Assembly: GCA_029247365.1 (NCBI GenBank)
Contig: JAQWLJ010000065.1
Coordinates: forward strand, 1 to 42,532
Reading direction: 5' to 3'
Source of the DNA: Acidimicrobiales bacterium
Lineage (GTDB): Bacteria > Actinomycetota > Acidimicrobiia > Acidimicrobiales > Aldehydirespiratoraceae
DNA: 42,532 nucleotides
The position numbers and the translations under genes were made by a program. This document shows, in pieces, positions 1 through 10,383 of this stretch. A model generated the notes under the pieces. The model searched no databases. It was given only the letters and a program-made list of their open reading frames with translations, and was not told the origin of the DNA. The stretch's first letter is position 1. The number at the start of each line of letters is the position of its first letter.

Positions 1-121
1 CATATCGACCTGTTGTCGCTGTCCACGACGTCGGCGTGCGCGTCAGTGCAAATGACAGGTGGACGTCCCGGCGTTGCCGCCGGTGTCGGTCTTGCCCAGG
101 CTCCTGTGACAGGCTCGGAGG

Positions 122-310
122 GTGAGCGACCTGACGATCGATTGCCCTCGGTGTGGCGCAAGTGCAACCGAGGCCTACTACGGCCCCTGCGGATCTTGTC
201 GCAGCGAACTTCGCGCCACCCTCGGCGGTGATGCCTCCGCCGTAACCGCAAGCGAGTATGAGCCGAAAATGAACGTGACGCCGAACGCCATCGCGCTCAA
301 GGACGACTAA
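122..310 (+). CDS. Small zinc-ribbon protein
   Basis: A 62-residue protein with a CPRCG pair near residue 8 and a CGSC pair near residue 23. The two pairs form one zinc-ribbon knuckle, followed by a short polar tail ending in KDD. Proteins of this shape (CxxC, a Y-GPC stretch, CxxC) occur as small conserved hypotheticals in actinobacteria; no function is known to me. The GTG start overlaps a TGA of another frame that is open from the left edge (GTGA at 122-125), so it may be coupled to an upstream gene outside the window. A GGAG at 117-120 lies unusually close to the start. Its stop shares four bases with the convergent glycosyltransferase gene. It may bind zinc and act as a regulator or RNA-associated protein, but that is a guess. 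Confidence 0.7.
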   Translation: MSDLTIDCPRCGASATEAYYGPCGSCRSELRATLGGDASAVTASEYEPKMNVTPNAIALKDD

Positions 311-1170
311 ACCAACACATCATCAGGAGGTGGCCCAAACCGGCCCCGGAGATAGTCGCGGACAGCCTTCAAGCGGCCGGCGGGCGACCAGTGAAGGCCG
401 CGGGCTGGAGGGTGCACCGTCCCTAACGGAATCTGGACCAGTGCCACACCGATGCGGAACCAGGCCTGGCGTCGACCGAAATGCTCCCGCAACATCAGAA
501 GCGTGTTACGGAGTTGCAGGTAGGCAACGCGCTCAATTGAGGAACTCATACCCGGATTGCGCACAATGGCACCCCGGATCAGTCCACAGCTCCAGCCCTG
601 GGCCTTTGCTCGCAGGGCGAGTTCGGACTCCTCGCAGTACGCGAAGTACCGCTCGTCGAACAAACCGACCTCTTCGATGCACTGACGGCGGACGAGCATG
701 AGTGTGCCGTGCGGATACCCGGACGGCTCGAAGCCTTCATCGACCGTCGGCTCGGTGTCGATTGTGCCAAGGAACGGGTCAATCACCGGCACTCTGCCGT
801 CGCCCACGTCGGCCGATGCCATGCCGACGGACGGACGCTCCGCAAGCTCGTCGAGCATGCGCTCGAGCGTGTCGGTCTCGGGCAGCGCGTCATGAGGGGC
901 GATTGCAAGCCATGTGGTGTCGTGATAGCGCAGCCATCGACGGATCCCCACGTTGCCGCCAGGGCCGAACCCCAGATTCGAGCCAGTGCGCACGAGCTCG
1001 GCATCGCCAATCAGTGCGGGGAGTGCGCCGACGGCGGGAACCTCACTGCCGTTGTCGACCACAATGATCTGTGTCGGAACTGTCTGGTTGGCGAATGACG
1101 CCACCGTCCGCTCGATGGCGTCGGCCCGGTTCCGATGGATGACCACGACGGAGACTGGTGCGTGAGGCAT
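307..1170 (-). CDS. Family 2 glycosyltransferase
   Basis: The protein has 287 residues and a GT-A fold. It opens with SVVVIHRNR and IIVVDNGS (residues 7-42), the usual nucleotide-binding start of family 2 transferases. GSNLGFGPGGNVG (about 63-75) and YCEESELALRAK in the second half resemble rhamnosyltransferase-like members that build surface polysaccharide. The metal-binding stretch, usually NPD, reads PHD at 92-94, so one aspartate is kept. No membrane segment is obvious, so it probably works at the inner face of the membrane on a nucleotide sugar. The acceptor and sugar cannot be read from the sequence. It is a single gene facing the zinc-ribbon gene, with a TATGCT hexamer nine bases before its ATG. 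Confidence 0.85.
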   Translation of the reverse strand: MPHAPVSVVVIHRNRADAIERTVASFANQTVPTQIIVVDNGSEVPAVGALPALIGDAELVRTGSNLGFGPGGNVGIRRWLRYHDTTWLAIAPHDALPETDTLERMLDELAERPSVGMASADVGDGRVPVIDPFLGTIDTEPTVDEGFEPSGYPHGTLMLVRRQCIEEVGLFDERYFAYCEESELALRAKAQGWSCGLIRGAIVRNPGMSSSIERVAYLQLRNTLLMLREHFGRRQAWFRIGVALVQIPLGTVHPPARGLHWSPAGRLKAVRDYLRGRFGPPPDDVLV

Positions 1171-1237
1171 GCCGGCGGCAGCATAGACCGCGATGCCTGG
1201 AGAACGGCCGTGTTACTGCGCCTGAGTGCTCACCCGA

Positions 1238-1262
1238 CTCAAGGCGTGCTGCACGAGTTGAG
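1238..1262. repeat. Imperfect 25-bp palindrome between gltD and the glycosyltransferase gene
   Basis: The arms CTCAA-gg-CGTGC and GCACG-ag-TTGAG flank a single central T, with 10 of 12 positions paired. It lies about 70 bp upstream of the glycosyltransferase start and 50 bp past the gltD stop. No T-tract follows on the minus strand, so a protein-binding site or a factor-dependent 3' hairpin for gltBD is more likely than an intrinsic terminator. The rest of 1171-1311 shows nothing recognisable. Confidence 0.4.
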
Positions 1263-1311
1263 GGCTGGCGCGGAATGAACCCAATCACCCGAGGACGAGG
1301 GAGCGGTTCGT

Positions 1312-2775
1312 CTACCGTTGCGGCGCCGCAGTCGGGCTGATCGGCACGGGGAGCTCGGAGTCACCCATCAGCCAAAGGTCTACCGACGCGGCCACGGACC
1401 GTCCTTCGGCAATCGCCCAGACGATCAGGCTCTGACCACGCCCCATATCGCCGGCCACGAAGACGCCATCGACGTTGGTCGCCCACGAGTTGTCCCGGGC
1501 CACGTTGCCCCTATCAGTCAAATCGACACCGAACTGCTTGGTGAGTGACCCCTGCTCCGGGCCGGTGAACCCCATTGCGAGAAAGATCCGTTGGGCGGGG
1601 AAATGCTGCTCACTGCCCTCCACGGGCTGGAAGCTCACTCGGCCGTCTTCCATGACCTGTTCAACTCGGACAGTGTCGAGCCCGGCGACATTGCCGTCGT
1701 CGTCGCCAACAAAGCGCACGGTGTTGATGCTGTATTCGCGCTCGCCGCCTTCTTCGTGAGCGGAGCTGACCCGGTAGATCATCGGCCACGTAGGCCACGG
1801 GTTGGCTTCCGGCCGGGCATCGGGTGGGCGCGGCATGATCTCGAACTGGTGAATAGAGGCGGCTCCGTGACGGTGCGAGGTGCCGAGGCAATCGGCGCCG
1901 GTGTCGCCACCGCCGATGATGATGACATCCATGTCTTTCGCAGAGATTGGAGGTTCAGAGAAGTCGCCTTCTTGGACCTTGTTGGAGCCTGGCAGAAACT
2001 CCATTGCCTGGTAGATACCGCCAAGTTCACGACCTTCGATCGGAAGATCGCGGGCATGGGTAGCACCGCACGCCAAGATCACAGCATCGTATTCGGCCTG
2101 AAGTTCGGCGGCGGTAACGTCGACTCCCACTGCAGTGCTGACTCGGAATTCGGTGCCCTCGGCTTCCATCTGCTCGAGCCGGCGGTTGAGATGCCGCTTC
2201 TCCATCTTGAACTCGGGGATGCCATAACGAAGCAACCCACCGATCCGGTCGGCCCGCTCGAAGACCACGACGTCGTGGCCTGCGCGGGTCAACTGCTGCG
2301 CAGCGGCAAGGCCCGCTGGACCAGATCCGACGACTGCCACCTTCATTCCCGTTTTTGACGCAGGTAGGACCGCTTCGACCCAGCCCTCATCCCAGGCTCG
2401 GTCGATGATCTCGACCTCAATGCGCTTGATGGTGACGGGAGGCTCATGAATACCGAGCACGCATGCTGCTTCGCACGGCGCCGGACACAGGCGTCCGGTG
2501 AACTCTGGGAAGTTGTTTGTTGCATGCAGGCGGTCGATCGCCTCGCGCCACAGGCCGCGGTAGCTGAGATCGTTCCAGTCCGGGATGATGTTGCCGAGGG
2601 GGCAGCCGTTGTTGCAGAACGGAATGCCGCAGTCCATGCAGCGGCTTGCCTGGGCGCGGAGCTTGTCTTCGGGGAAGTCCTCATAGACCTCCTTCCAGTC
2701 ACGCAGACGCACCGGCACCGGTCGATGCACGGGAAGTTCACGGTCGTGCTTCAGGAAACCTCGTGGATCAGCCAT
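1312..2775 (-). CDS. gltD: Glutamate synthase (NADPH), small subunit
   Basis: The small (beta) subunit takes electrons from NADPH through FAD and iron-sulfur clusters to GltB, for glutamine plus 2-oxoglutarate to two glutamates. It has 487 residues, the usual length. The N-terminal cysteines CMDCGIPFCNNGC (about 46-58) and CPAPCEAAC (about 97-105) hold the 4Fe-4S clusters. GSGPAGLAAA (about 151-160) binds FAD, IIGGGDTGADC in the middle binds NADPH, and GDMGRGQSLIVWAIAEGR near the end is the conserved closing FAD motif. The ATG follows a clear GAGGAG ribosome-binding site that overlaps the last codons of gltB. Only 10 bp separate the two genes, so they form one gltBD operon. Confidence 0.97.
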   Translation of the reverse strand: MADPRGFLKHDRELPVHRPVPVRLRDWKEVYEDFPEDKLRAQASRCMDCGIPFCNNGCPLGNIIPDWNDLSYRGLWREAIDRLHATNNFPEFTGRLCPAPCEAACVLGIHEPPVTIKRIEVEIIDRAWDEGWVEAVLPASKTGMKVAVVGSGPAGLAAAQQLTRAGHDVVVFERADRIGGLLRYGIPEFKMEKRHLNRRLEQMEAEGTEFRVSTAVGVDVTAAELQAEYDAVILACGATHARDLPIEGRELGGIYQAMEFLPGSNKVQEGDFSEPPISAKDMDVIIIGGGDTGADCLGTSHRHGAASIHQFEIMPRPPDARPEANPWPTWPMIYRVSSAHEEGGEREYSINTVRFVGDDDGNVAGLDTVRVEQVMEDGRVSFQPVEGSEQHFPAQRIFLAMGFTGPEQGSLTKQFGVDLTDRGNVARDNSWATNVDGVFVAGDMGRGQSLIVWAIAEGRSVAASVDLWLMGDSELPVPISPTAAPQR

Positions 2776-2785
2776 CGCTTGCTCC

Positions 2786-5700
2786 TCAGATCCGAGCGGC
2801 AGCCATGACTGCCTCGGTCTCGTCTCGGCCTTCGGCTCGGGCGGCTGCGGCCGCTTCGAGTACCCGTTTGAAGTCGGTAGGCATGACCTTCACGAAATCC
2901 GTGACTGCGGTTGGCCAGTCGGCCAACAAGCGAGCAGCGACGTCACTGCCGGTTTCTCGGCCGTGCGTCTCAACGCACTCGCGTAACCACGTCATGTCGT
3001 CGGCATCGGGTGACTCCAAGGCAACCATCTCGTGGTTGGTGCGTGTGGCCAGGACACCATCTGGGTCGTGCACGAATGCAACGCCGCCCGACATGCCGGC
3101 GGCAAAGTTTCGCCCGGTCGGGCCGAGGATCACGGCCCGACCTCCAGTCATGTACTCACAGGCATGGTCGCCAACCCCCTCAACGACCGCGATGGCACCA
3201 GAGTTCCGCACGCAGAAGCGCTCTCCAACGACACCGCGCAGGTAGACCTGTCCCCCGGTGGCCCCGTACAAGATGACATTGCCGGCGATCACGTTCTGCT
3301 CTGCCACAAACGGTGCGTCGTGCGGCGGTCGCACCACGATGCGCCCACCGGAGAGTCCCTTGCCGACATAGTCGTTGGCATCGCCCTCAAGCCGGAGGGT
3401 GATACCGCGGGGCACGAAGGCGCCGAGGCTATTTCCAGCAGACCCGGTGAGGTTGACCACGATCGTGTCGTCGGGGAGGCCGGTGCCGCCATGGGCCCGG
3501 GTAACCTCATAGCCGAGCAGCGTTCCGACCGTGCGATTGACGTTTCGGATGGGCGTGTCGATCGTGACGGCACGAGCTTCGTGGATGGCCCCCTCGGCGA
3601 GTTGGATCAGAGTCTGGTCGAGGGCGAGCTCGAGGCCGTGGTCTTGTTCCTTCCACTGGTGGCGCCGCGCTTCTTTCGCGATCTCGGGAAGGTGCAGGAT
3701 CGGTGAGAGATCAAGGCCTTCCGCCTTCCAGTGTTCGACCGCTGCGGTGGTGTCAAGCATCTCGACCTGGCCGATCGCCTCATCGAGCGTGCGGAAGCCA
3801 AGCGCAGCGAGCAGCTCGCGAACCTCTTGGGCGATGTACTCGAAGAAGTTCTCGACAAACTCCGGTTCGCCGCTGAACTTCTCGCGGAGCTCAGGGTTTT
3901 GGGTCGCAACGCCAACCGGGCAGGTATCGAGGTGGCAAACACGCATCATCACGCAGCCCATGACGACAAGCGGTGCCGTAGCGAAGCCGAACTCTTCTGC
4001 GCCAAGCAGAGCGGCAATCATGACGTCACGACCTGTCTTGAGCTGGCCATCAGTCTGTACGACGATGCGATCACGCAAGTCATTGAGGAGCAGCGTCTGC
4101 TGGGTCTCGGCCAACCCGAGTTCCCATGGTGCACCGGCGTGCTTGATCGAGGTTTGCGGCGATGCACCGGTGCCTCCATCGTGCCCGGAGATAAGTACGA
4201 CATCGGCATGGGCCTTGGAGACACCAGCCGCAACGGTGCCCACACCGACCTCTGCAACCAACTTGACATGAATACGGGCCAGGGGGTTCGCGTTCTTGAG
4301 GTCGTGGATCAGTTGGGCGAGGTCCTCGATTGAATAGATGTCGTGGTGGGGCGGCGGGCTGATGAGCGCAACACCGGGAGTCGAGTGGCGGGTCTTCGCT
4401 ATCCAGGGGTAGACCTTGTGGCCCGGTAATTGGCCACCCTCACCAGGCTTCGCCCCTTGGGCCATCTTGATCTGGATGTCGTCGGCGTTCACCAGATACT
4501 CGCTGGTCACACCGAACCGGCCTGAGGCGGCCTGTTTGATTGCTGAACGGCGGAGGTCACCGTTCTGATCGGGAACGAAGCGCTCTGCGTCTTCGCCGCC
4601 CTCGCCGGTATTGGACTTCGCCCCGAGGCGGTTCATCGCAACCGCCAGCGTCTCATGGGCCTCGGCCGAGATCGAGCCATAGCTCATCGCCCCGGTCGAG
4701 AAGCGCTTCAGAATGCTCGTGACGGGTTCGACCTCGTCGACCGGAATTGCCTGCCGCTCACCGAAGCGAAACTCGAAAAGGCCGCGGAGCGTCCCGAGCC
4801 TCGTTGACTGGTCGTCGACAAGGTCGGTGTACTCCTTGAAGACGTCGTAGCGACCCTCTCGTGTCGCGTGCTGCAGCTTGAAGACCGTGTCGGGATTGAA
4901 CAGGTGGTACTCCCCTTCCCGCCGCCACTGGTATTCGCCACCGGCGTCCAGCGTGCGGTGGGCCCGCTCGCTGGGGTTCTCCGGGTCGGCCTTCGCAGCC
5001 CGCCCGGCAACCGCCTTAGCAAGCACGTCGAGACCAACACCGCCGAGCCTGCTCACAGTGCCGGTGAAGTACTCGTCGACAACCGAATCATCGAGACCGA
5101 TCGATTCGAAGATCTGCGCGCCGGTATAGGAGGCCACCGTCGAGATGCCCATTTTGGACATGATCTTGAGGATTCCCAGCCCAGCGGCCTTGATGTAGTT
5201 GCGATGCGCGCTGGCCACCCCGAGATCGCCAAGGCCAAACTCACCGGACTCGATCATCGCCGTGAGACTGGCGAAGGCCAGGTACGGGTTAATCGCATTG
5301 GCACCGAAGCCCAACAGGGTTGCGATGTGATGCACTTCCCGGGTGTCACCGGACTCGATCACCAGGCCGACGCGCGTCCGGGTCTGCCTCCGAACGAGGT
5401 GATGGTGGACCGCGCTGCAGGCCAACAGCGACGGGATCGGGTTGTCCGTTTCGCCGTTGCCTCGATCCGAGATGACCAGCACGGTCGCCCCAGCAGCAAT
5501 AGCGGCGTCGGCATCGACGCGAAGGCGTTGGATGGCACTCGCCAAGGCGGCGCCACCGCCCAGGGCGTCAAACCTGGCTCCGAGCACAACCGAGCGGAAA
5601 CCCGGGGGCCCATGATCCGAGTCGAGGGAGGCGATACTGGCCAGTTCGGCGTCGGTTATAACCGGATTGTCGAGATGGATCGTTCGGCACGACTCAGGCA

Positions 5701-7402
5701 CTGGGTCGAACAAGTTGCCCTCGGGACCGACCCGGGCAAACAGCGAGGTGATGATCTCCTCGCGGATCGCATCGAGGGGCGGGTTGGTTACCTGAGCAAA
5801 GAGCTGCTGGAAGTAGTCGGCGATGTGCCGGCTGCGCTCAGACAAGACGGCGATGGGCGTGTCGGTCCCCATCGAACCGATCGCTTCCTTCCCGTCGAGT
5901 GCCATGGGTGCGAGCAGCAGCTTCTTTTCCTCGATCGTGTACCCGAACTCCTGCTGGAGCTTGGCCACCGAGCGCTCGCCGCTGCGGCGTTCGACGCCTG
6001 CCGGTAGGTCAGCGATCGCGACCAGTTGCGCATCGAGCCAGTCGCCATACGGACGCTGCTCAGCGATACCGGCCTTTACCTCGTGGTCGCGAATGATGCG
6101 GCCCTCATCGGTGTCGATGAGGAACATGCGCCCGGGCTGCAGCCGACCCTTCTCAACGATGCTGTCTTGAGGCAGGTCGACGACACCGACCTCGCTGGCC
6201 ATCACGACCATGCCGTCATTGGTGACCCAGTAGCGGCTCGGCCGGAGTCCGTTGCGGTCGAGCACGGCACCCATCACCGTTCCATCGGTGAACGCAATCG
6301 ACGCGGGGCCGTCCCATGGCTCCATCCTGGTGGCGTTGTAGCGGTAGAAAGCCTTCCGCTGAGCGTCCATCTCGGCATGGTGCTCCCAGGGCTCTGGGAT
6401 CATCATCAGCACGGCCTCTTCGAGCGAATAACCACCAAGAACAAGAAGCTCCAACGCTTCGTCGAAGCCGGCCGTGTCGGACGCGCCCGGTGTGCAGATC
6501 GGGAAGGCTCGCTCGAGCCCGGGGAGATGAGGCGAGTCGAGCAACGCCTCACGGGCTCGCATCCAGTTGCGGTTGCCCTGAATGGTGTTGATCTCGCCGT
6601 TGTGCGCGACGTACCGGTACGGGTGGGCCAGTGGCCACGACGGGAACGTATTGGTTGAGAAGCGGGAGTGAACCAGCGCAAGCGCACTTTCGACCCGCTC
6701 GTCGAGCAGGTCGGGATAAAACGCCGACAGTTGCGGAGTCGTGAGCATCCCCTTGTAGACGATGGTGCGAGCGCTCAACGACGGAAAGTACACGCCGTCG
6801 TGGGCCTCCGAGACCCCACCCATCGCCTCGTTCACCTCGTCGACGCTGGCCTTGACACTGATCTCGTGCTCGATCCGCTTGCGGGCGATGAACGCCTTGC
6901 GGTCGAGGTCGATACCGCCGCTGCCGTCGGTGGCGACGACGAAAACCTGGCGGAATGTCGGCATCGTCATCAGAGATGCAGCGCCGAGGATTGACTGGTC
7001 GATCGGCATCTCACGCCAGCCGAGCACCCGCATGCCTTCCTCAACGAGGATCGTGTCGACCTTCGCCGCCGCTTCGTTGGCCACCGCAGGATCCTGCGGC
7101 AGGAACGCGACGCCGGTGGCGTACATGCCGGCCTCGGGCAGGTCGAACGAGACGACGTCACGGTAGAAACGGTCAGGGACCTGGATCAGGAGGCCAGCAC
7201 CATCGCCGGTATTGATATCGGCCCCCTTGGCGCCTCGATGCTCCATGTTGCACAGCGCACCGATGCCCTTCGCCACGATGTCGTGGCTAGCTCGCCCGTG
7301 GATATCGCAAACGAAGTTGACACCACAGCTGTCGTGCTCATGGCGCGGGTTATAGAGCCCTTGGGCGGCAGGCAAATCGGAATTCGAGTTGGCGATGGCC
7401 AC
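2786..7402 (-). CDS. gltB: Glutamate synthase (NADPH), large subunit
   Basis: The large (alpha) subunit carries the glutaminase and synthase sites, at 1538 residues with the chosen start. The frame is open up to 7567, but the GTG at 7400-7402 has GGAGG six bases upstream and begins MAIANSNSD. This places the nucleophile Cys26 (in DSCGVNF) after a 25-residue propeptide, as the family requires. Further in are the class II amidotransferase domain ([17 protein letters not shown]), the central domain, the FMN/synthase domain ([23 protein letters not shown]) and the 3Fe-4S cysteines at 1150, 1156 and 1161 (CX5CX4C). A C-terminal beta-helix ends the protein. It is first gene of the gltBD operon and carries out ammonia assimilation with glutamine synthetase, which is not in the window. 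Confidence 0.97.
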   Translation of the reverse strand: MAIANSNSDLPAAQGLYNPRHEHDSCGVNFVCDIHGRASHDIVAKGIGALCNMEHRGAKGADINTGDGAGLLIQVPDRFYRDVVSFDLPEAGMYATGVAFLPQDPAVANEAAAKVDTILVEEGMRVLGWREMPIDQSILGAASLMTMPTFRQVFVVATDGSGGIDLDRKAFIARKRIEHEISVKASVDEVNEAMGGVSEAHDGVYFPSLSARTIVYKGMLTTPQLSAFYPDLLDERVESALALVHSRFSTNTFPSWPLAHPYRYVAHNGEINTIQGNRNWMRAREALLDSPHLPGLERAFPICTPGASDTAGFDEALELLVLGGYSLEEAVLMMIPEPWEHHAEMDAQRKAFYRYNATRMEPWDGPASIAFTDGTVMGAVLDRNGLRPSRYWVTNDGMVVMASEVGVVDLPQDSIVEKGRLQPGRMFLIDTDEGRIIRDHEVKAGIAEQRPYGDWLDAQLVAIADLPAGVERRSGERSVAKLQQEFGYTIEEKKLLLAPMALDGKEAIGSMGTDTPIAVLSERSRHIADYFQQLFAQVTNPPLDAIREEIITSLFARVGPEGNLFDPVPESCRTIHLDNPVITDAELASIASLDSDHGPPGFRSVVLGARFDALGGGAALASAIQRLRVDADAAIAAGATVLVISDRGNGETDNPIPSLLACSAVHHHLVRRQTRTRVGLVIESGDTREVHHIATLLGFGANAINPYLAFASLTAMIESGEFGLGDLGVASAHRNYIKAAGLGILKIMSKMGISTVASYTGAQIFESIGLDDSVVDEYFTGTVSRLGGVGLDVLAKAVAGRAAKADPENPSERAHRTLDAGGEYQWRREGEYHLFNPDTVFKLQHATREGRYDVFKEYTDLVDDQSTRLGTLRGLFEFRFGERQAIPVDEVEPVTSILKRFSTGAMSYGSISAEAHETLAVAMNRLGAKSNTGEGGEDAERFVPDQNGDLRRSAIKQAASGRFGVTSEYLVNADDIQIKMAQGAKPGEGGQLPGHKVYPWIAKTRHSTPGVALISPPPHHDIYSIEDLAQLIHDLKNANPLARIHVKLVAEVGVGTVAAGVSKAHADVVLISGHDGGTGASPQTSIKHAGAPWELGLAETQQTLLLNDLRDRIVVQTDGQLKTGRDVMIAALLGAEEFGFATAPLVVMGCVMMRVCHLDTCPVGVATQNPELREKFSGEPEFVENFFEYIAQEVRELLAALGFRTLDEAIGQVEMLDTTAAVEHWKAEGLDLSPILHLPEIAKEARRHQWKEQDHGLELALDQTLIQLAEGAIHEARAVTIDTPIRNVNRTVGTLLGYEVTRAHGGTGLPDDTIVVNLTGSAGNSLGAFVPRGITLRLEGDANDYVGKGLSGGRIVVRPPHDAPFVAEQNVIAGNVILYGATGGQVYLRGVVGERFCVRNSGAIAVVEGVGDHACEYMTGGRAVILGPTGRNFAAGMSGGVAFVHDPDGVLATRTNHEMVALESPDADDMTWLRECVETHGRETGSDVAARLLADWPTAVTDFVKVMPTDFKRVLEAAAAARAEGRDETEAVMAAARI

Positions 7403-7481
7403 GACAGTCCTCCGGAACAGCGAGCACGAAGCTCGGGGATTCGGAACTGGGACGTCATTGGCCCGGCTTCCTGTTGTGGAA

Positions 7482-7511
7482 AACCTATCCAGTTGCAGTG
7501 GTGTAGGCCAA
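7482..7511 (-). promoter_or_regulatory. Candidate promoter of gltBD
   Basis: On the minus strand TTGGCC (7506-7511) and TAGGTT (7482-7487) are 18 bp apart. TAGGTT fits the actinobacterial TANNNT -10. Transcription would start near 7475, giving a leader of about 70 bases before the gltB GTG. The match is modest and unproven. Confidence 0.35.
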
Positions 7512-7529
7512 CTTGGAAGCTGTTGGGCC
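7506..7529. repeat. Inverted repeat between gltB and the aminopeptidase gene
   Basis: GGCCAAC (7506-7512) and GTTGGgCC (7522-7529) form an imperfect inverted repeat around a 9-base spacer. It overlaps the proposed gltB -35 and lies 11 bp before the aminopeptidase ATG, so a bound regulator could affect both divergent genes. It may be chance. Confidence 0.3.
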
Positions 7530-7539
7530 AAGATGGGGC

Positions 7540-8817
7540 ATGCCCACTGCCGATCCCAGCATCGCATCTGCCCTCCTTGCCGATTTCGATGCGAGCCCTA
7601 CGCCGTATCACGCTGTCGCGACCATCCGCGCTGCACTCGATGCCGTTGGCTTCGCCCTAGCCGAGCCTGGCACCGGTCCGGTTGGTCGGTGGTATCACGC
7701 CGATGGCGGGGCACTCGTGGCCTGGGTCGTCAGTCCCGACCACCATGCTGCGAGCCCATTACGTCTCATTGGTGCACACACCGACAGCCCGAACCTGCGG
7801 ATCAAGCCACAGCCCGACCGTATGGGGGCGGGCGCGGCTCGCCAGCTCGGCGTCGAAGTCTACGGCGGGGCTCTGCTGAACTCGTGGCTCGATCGTGACC
7901 TCGGCCTCGCCGGTCGGGTCGTGGTCGAGAGGGCCGATGGCCCCGACGTACTCCTCATGCGCGACGACCGGCCGCTGTTACGCATTCCCCAGTTAGCGAT
8001 CCATCTCGACGGCGACATCCGCCAGCAGGGACTGAAGCTCAACGCACAGCAGCACCTGTCGCCGGTGTGGGGGTTGGGCGATGGCCCCACCTTCGCGGAG
8101 TACCTCGCCGAGCAGGTGGGCATCCCCGCCGATGCGATCCTGGCGTACGACATCATGGCGCATGATCTGACGCCGGCGGCGCTCAACGGCCTGGGCGACG
8201 AGTTCCTATGCACTGCGCGTATCGACAACCTGCTCTCGAGCTTCCTGGCGGTCCGAGCGCTCGTCGCGGTCGCGGACGGCCCCGGCGAAGCGATCCCGAT
8301 GATCAGCTTGTTCGACCACGAGGAGGTCGGCAGCGTGTCGACCACGGGCGCCGCCTCTCCCCTGCTCCGCCACCAAATCGAACTGGTCCAAGCCGGCCTG
8401 GGGTCGACGGTCGCGGACGCGGCCCGCGCCCGTGAGACCTCTCTCGTCGTCAGCGCCGACGGCGCCCACGCCACCCACCCCAACTACGCCGATCGTCATG
8501 AACCCGATCATCAGATCACGCTCAACGGCGGCCCGGTACTGAAGATCAACGCCAACCAGCGCTACGCGACCGATGCTCGCTCGGGCGCAGCCTTCGTGGC
8601 GGCGTGCCGCTCCGCCGAGGTGCCCTTCCAGCGGTTCGTCAACCGCACCGACCTCGGTTGTGGATCGACAATCGGACCCGCAACTGCCGGTGAACTGGGG
8701 ATAGCGGTAATCGATGCGGGGTGTCCTCAGTTCGCCATGCACTCCGCCCGAGAGACAGCCGGAAGCCTCGACCCGGCATGGTTCCAGGCCGTGCTAGAGG
8801 TGGTGCTGCACGGCTAA
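7540..8817 (+). CDS. apeB: M18 family aspartyl-type aminopeptidase
   Basis: A cytosolic, two-zinc aminopeptidase that removes N-terminal (typically acidic or neutral) residues from peptides. The 425 residues match the family length. Metal-binding and catalytic motifs are visible in order: GAHTDSP (H80, D82), ARIDN (D229), [10 protein letters not shown] (E261, E262), [12 protein letters not shown] and FAMHSARET near the end. [26 protein letters not shown] is the usual family N-terminus, so the ATG at 7540 was chosen over a TTG nine codons upstream. The gene is divergent from gltB with 137 bp between starts, and its TAA directly abuts the stop of the convergent trkH gene. The symbol is by family similarity. 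Confidence 0.92.
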   Translation: MPTADPSIASALLADFDASPTPYHAVATIRAALDAVGFALAEPGTGPVGRWYHADGGALVAWVVSPDHHAASPLRLIGAHTDSPNLRIKPQPDRMGAGAARQLGVEVYGGALLNSWLDRDLGLAGRVVVERADGPDVLLMRDDRPLLRIPQLAIHLDGDIRQQGLKLNAQQHLSPVWGLGDGPTFAEYLAEQVGIPADAILAYDIMAHDLTPAALNGLGDEFLCTARIDNLLSSFLAVRALVAVADGPGEAIPMISLFDHEEVGSVSTTGAASPLLRHQIELVQAGLGSTVADAARARETSLVVSADGAHATHPNYADRHEPDHQITLNGGPVLKINANQRYATDARSGAAFVAACRSAEVPFQRFVNRTDLGCGSTIGPATAGELGIAVIDAGCPQFAMHSARETAGSLDPAWFQAVLEVVLHG

Positions 8818-10383
8818 TCAGGCGACGCGATCGCGCATGGCTCGAAGCGGCGCAGAGAACATCAACAGGATCGGGAAGATTTCGAGTCGACCGATCAGCA
8901 TGTAGACGACCAGCAGGATCCGCCCTGGCTCGGTGAACGCTTCAGTGAAATTGCCGGTGGGCCCTGCGGCACCGAGGGCCAACCCCACGTTGCCGAGGGT
9001 CGAAATGATCGCGCCGACCGAGGCGGTCAGGTCACCTGAGAGTTCACTCAGAAGCACGATTCCCAACATCACGAGTACGGCGTAGACGACGAAGAATCCT
9101 GCCACGCGGCGCACGATGTCTTCGGCCACCGAGTGATCCCCATGTTTCACCGGGATCACAGCCCGCGGACGCTGCGAGCGGCGGATCGAGCGGATGCTCA
9201 GAGCGACGAGGACCTGAAGCCGCATAACCTTGATTCCTCCCGAAGTCGAGCCGCTCGAAGCCCCAACGATCATGAGGAACAGGAGCACCATCTGGGCGGC
9301 CGGCAGCCAGGTGACATAATCGCCCGGGGAGCCCGACCCCGTGGCCACCCCATAACCCGTACTGGTTCCCAGCGCGACGACGTTGAAGATTGCGCCGCGC
9401 GCGGCTGTACCGAGCGGGACCCCACCATCGATCCAGAGCAGCCCAATTACCACCGCCGCACACCCGGCCAGCATGAGCACGTAGATCCGAAATTCTGGAT
9501 CACGCACGTACGACCCACCGTCGCCTCTGAGCAGACGCCAGTGCAGCGCGAAGTTCGCACCCCCCATGACCATGCAAACGACTACGCCAATCTCGAGTAC
9601 CACACTGTCGAAGTGGCCGATGCTGCCGGGGTACGGAGAGAACCCGCCGGTCGATGCGGTGGTGAAGCCGTGCGCGATGGCGTCGTAGAGCGAGGGTCCG
9701 GGAATGACGAGAAACATCACCATGACCGCGACCGTGAAGAGCACATAGGTGGCCCAGAGGCGCTTCGCCGTCTCCGAGACCCTCGGGGACAGACGATCCG
9801 AAGATGGGCCCGGCGCCTCGGCACTCATGAGGTCAAGGCCTCCGACGCCGAGGAACGGCAGCACGGCGACGGCCAAGACGACGATGCCCATTCCTCCGTA
9901 CCACTGGGTGATCTGACGGTACATGAGCATGCCCCGCCCTGGGACCGAGAAGTCTGTCATCCCAGTGGAGCCGGTGCAGGTGTAGCCGGAAGCGGACTCG
10001 AAGATCGAGTTCACGATCTGGCCGGACCGATCAATGCCGACGGCCGCAAACGTGTCCCCTAAAATGTACGGGAGGGAGCCGAAGATCGTGACGGTGACCC
10101 AGGTCCAGCCTACCGCCGCGAACACGTCGCGGCTTCGGACCCCCTCCGGTTCCGTAGCCCACCACAACGCGAGGCCGAACAGGAGCGTGACGACTCCGGA
10201 CTGGAACAGTGCACCGGTGTCGCGGTTAGTGGAACCGAGCTCGACGAGCGCCCCAACGAACATCCCGACCGAGATGGACGCAACCGCCATTCCGATCACA
10301 TGGAGGCTCGTTGACCGCACACGCGGTCGGCGTGCATGGAGTTCGGTGGTTGCCCGACGCCGCCCGACCCGCAAGATGCTCAT
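8818..10383 (-). CDS. trkH: Trk-type K+ uptake channel subunit (canonical copy)
   Basis: The membrane pore of a K+ uptake system, 521 residues with about ten hydrophobic segments. All four P-loops have the filter glycine: TCTG (G138), STGG (G246), STGYG (G343) and GNVG (G467). GASSGSTSGGIKVMRL (about 374-389) is the flexible gating loop of the family, and GRLEIFPIL (about 498-506) is the conserved end. It is the last gene of the cyclo-ligase-trkA-trkH-trkH operon, and its ATG overlaps the stop of the preceding trkH by four bases (10380-10383). It should be gated by the TrkA protein encoded two genes upstream. The second, unequal trkH beside it is discussed in the findings. Confidence 0.95.
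   Translation of the reverse strand: MSILRVGRRRATTELHARRPRVRSTSLHVIGMAVASISVGMFVGALVELGSTNRDTGALFQSGVVTLLFGLALWWATEPEGVRSRDVFAAVGWTWVTVTIFGSLPYILGDTFAAVGIDRSGQIVNSIFESASGYTCTGSTGMTDFSVPGRGMLMYRQITQWYGGMGIVVLAVAVLPFLGVGGLDLMSAEAPGPSSDRLSPRVSETAKRLWATYVLFTVAVMVMFLVIPGPSLYDAIAHGFTTASTGGFSPYPGSIGHFDSVVLEIGVVVCMVMGGANFALHWRLLRGDGGSYVRDPEFRIYVLMLAGCAAVVIGLLWIDGGVPLGTAARGAIFNVVALGTSTGYGVATGSGSPGDYVTWLPAAQMVLLFLMIVGASSGSTSGGIKVMRLQVLVALSIRSIRRSQRPRAVIPVKHGDHSVAEDIVRRVAGFFVVYAVLVMLGIVLLSELSGDLTASVGAIISTLGNVGLALGAAGPTGNFTEAFTEPGRILLVVYMLIGRLEIFPILLMFSAPLRAMRDRVA

Noticed and set aside
4868-6007. A 379-codon plus-strand open frame opposite gltB, and similar long frames at 1591-2358 and 3032-3706
   Set aside because: They lie antisense to the clearly coding gltBD genes and their translations show no family motif; GC-rich genes commonly leave such shadows.
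7403-7567. A 55-residue N-terminal extension of GltB
   Set aside because: It would run into the divergent aminopeptidase gene, has no protein-like features, and the GTG at 7402 has an ideal ribosome-binding site and propeptide length.
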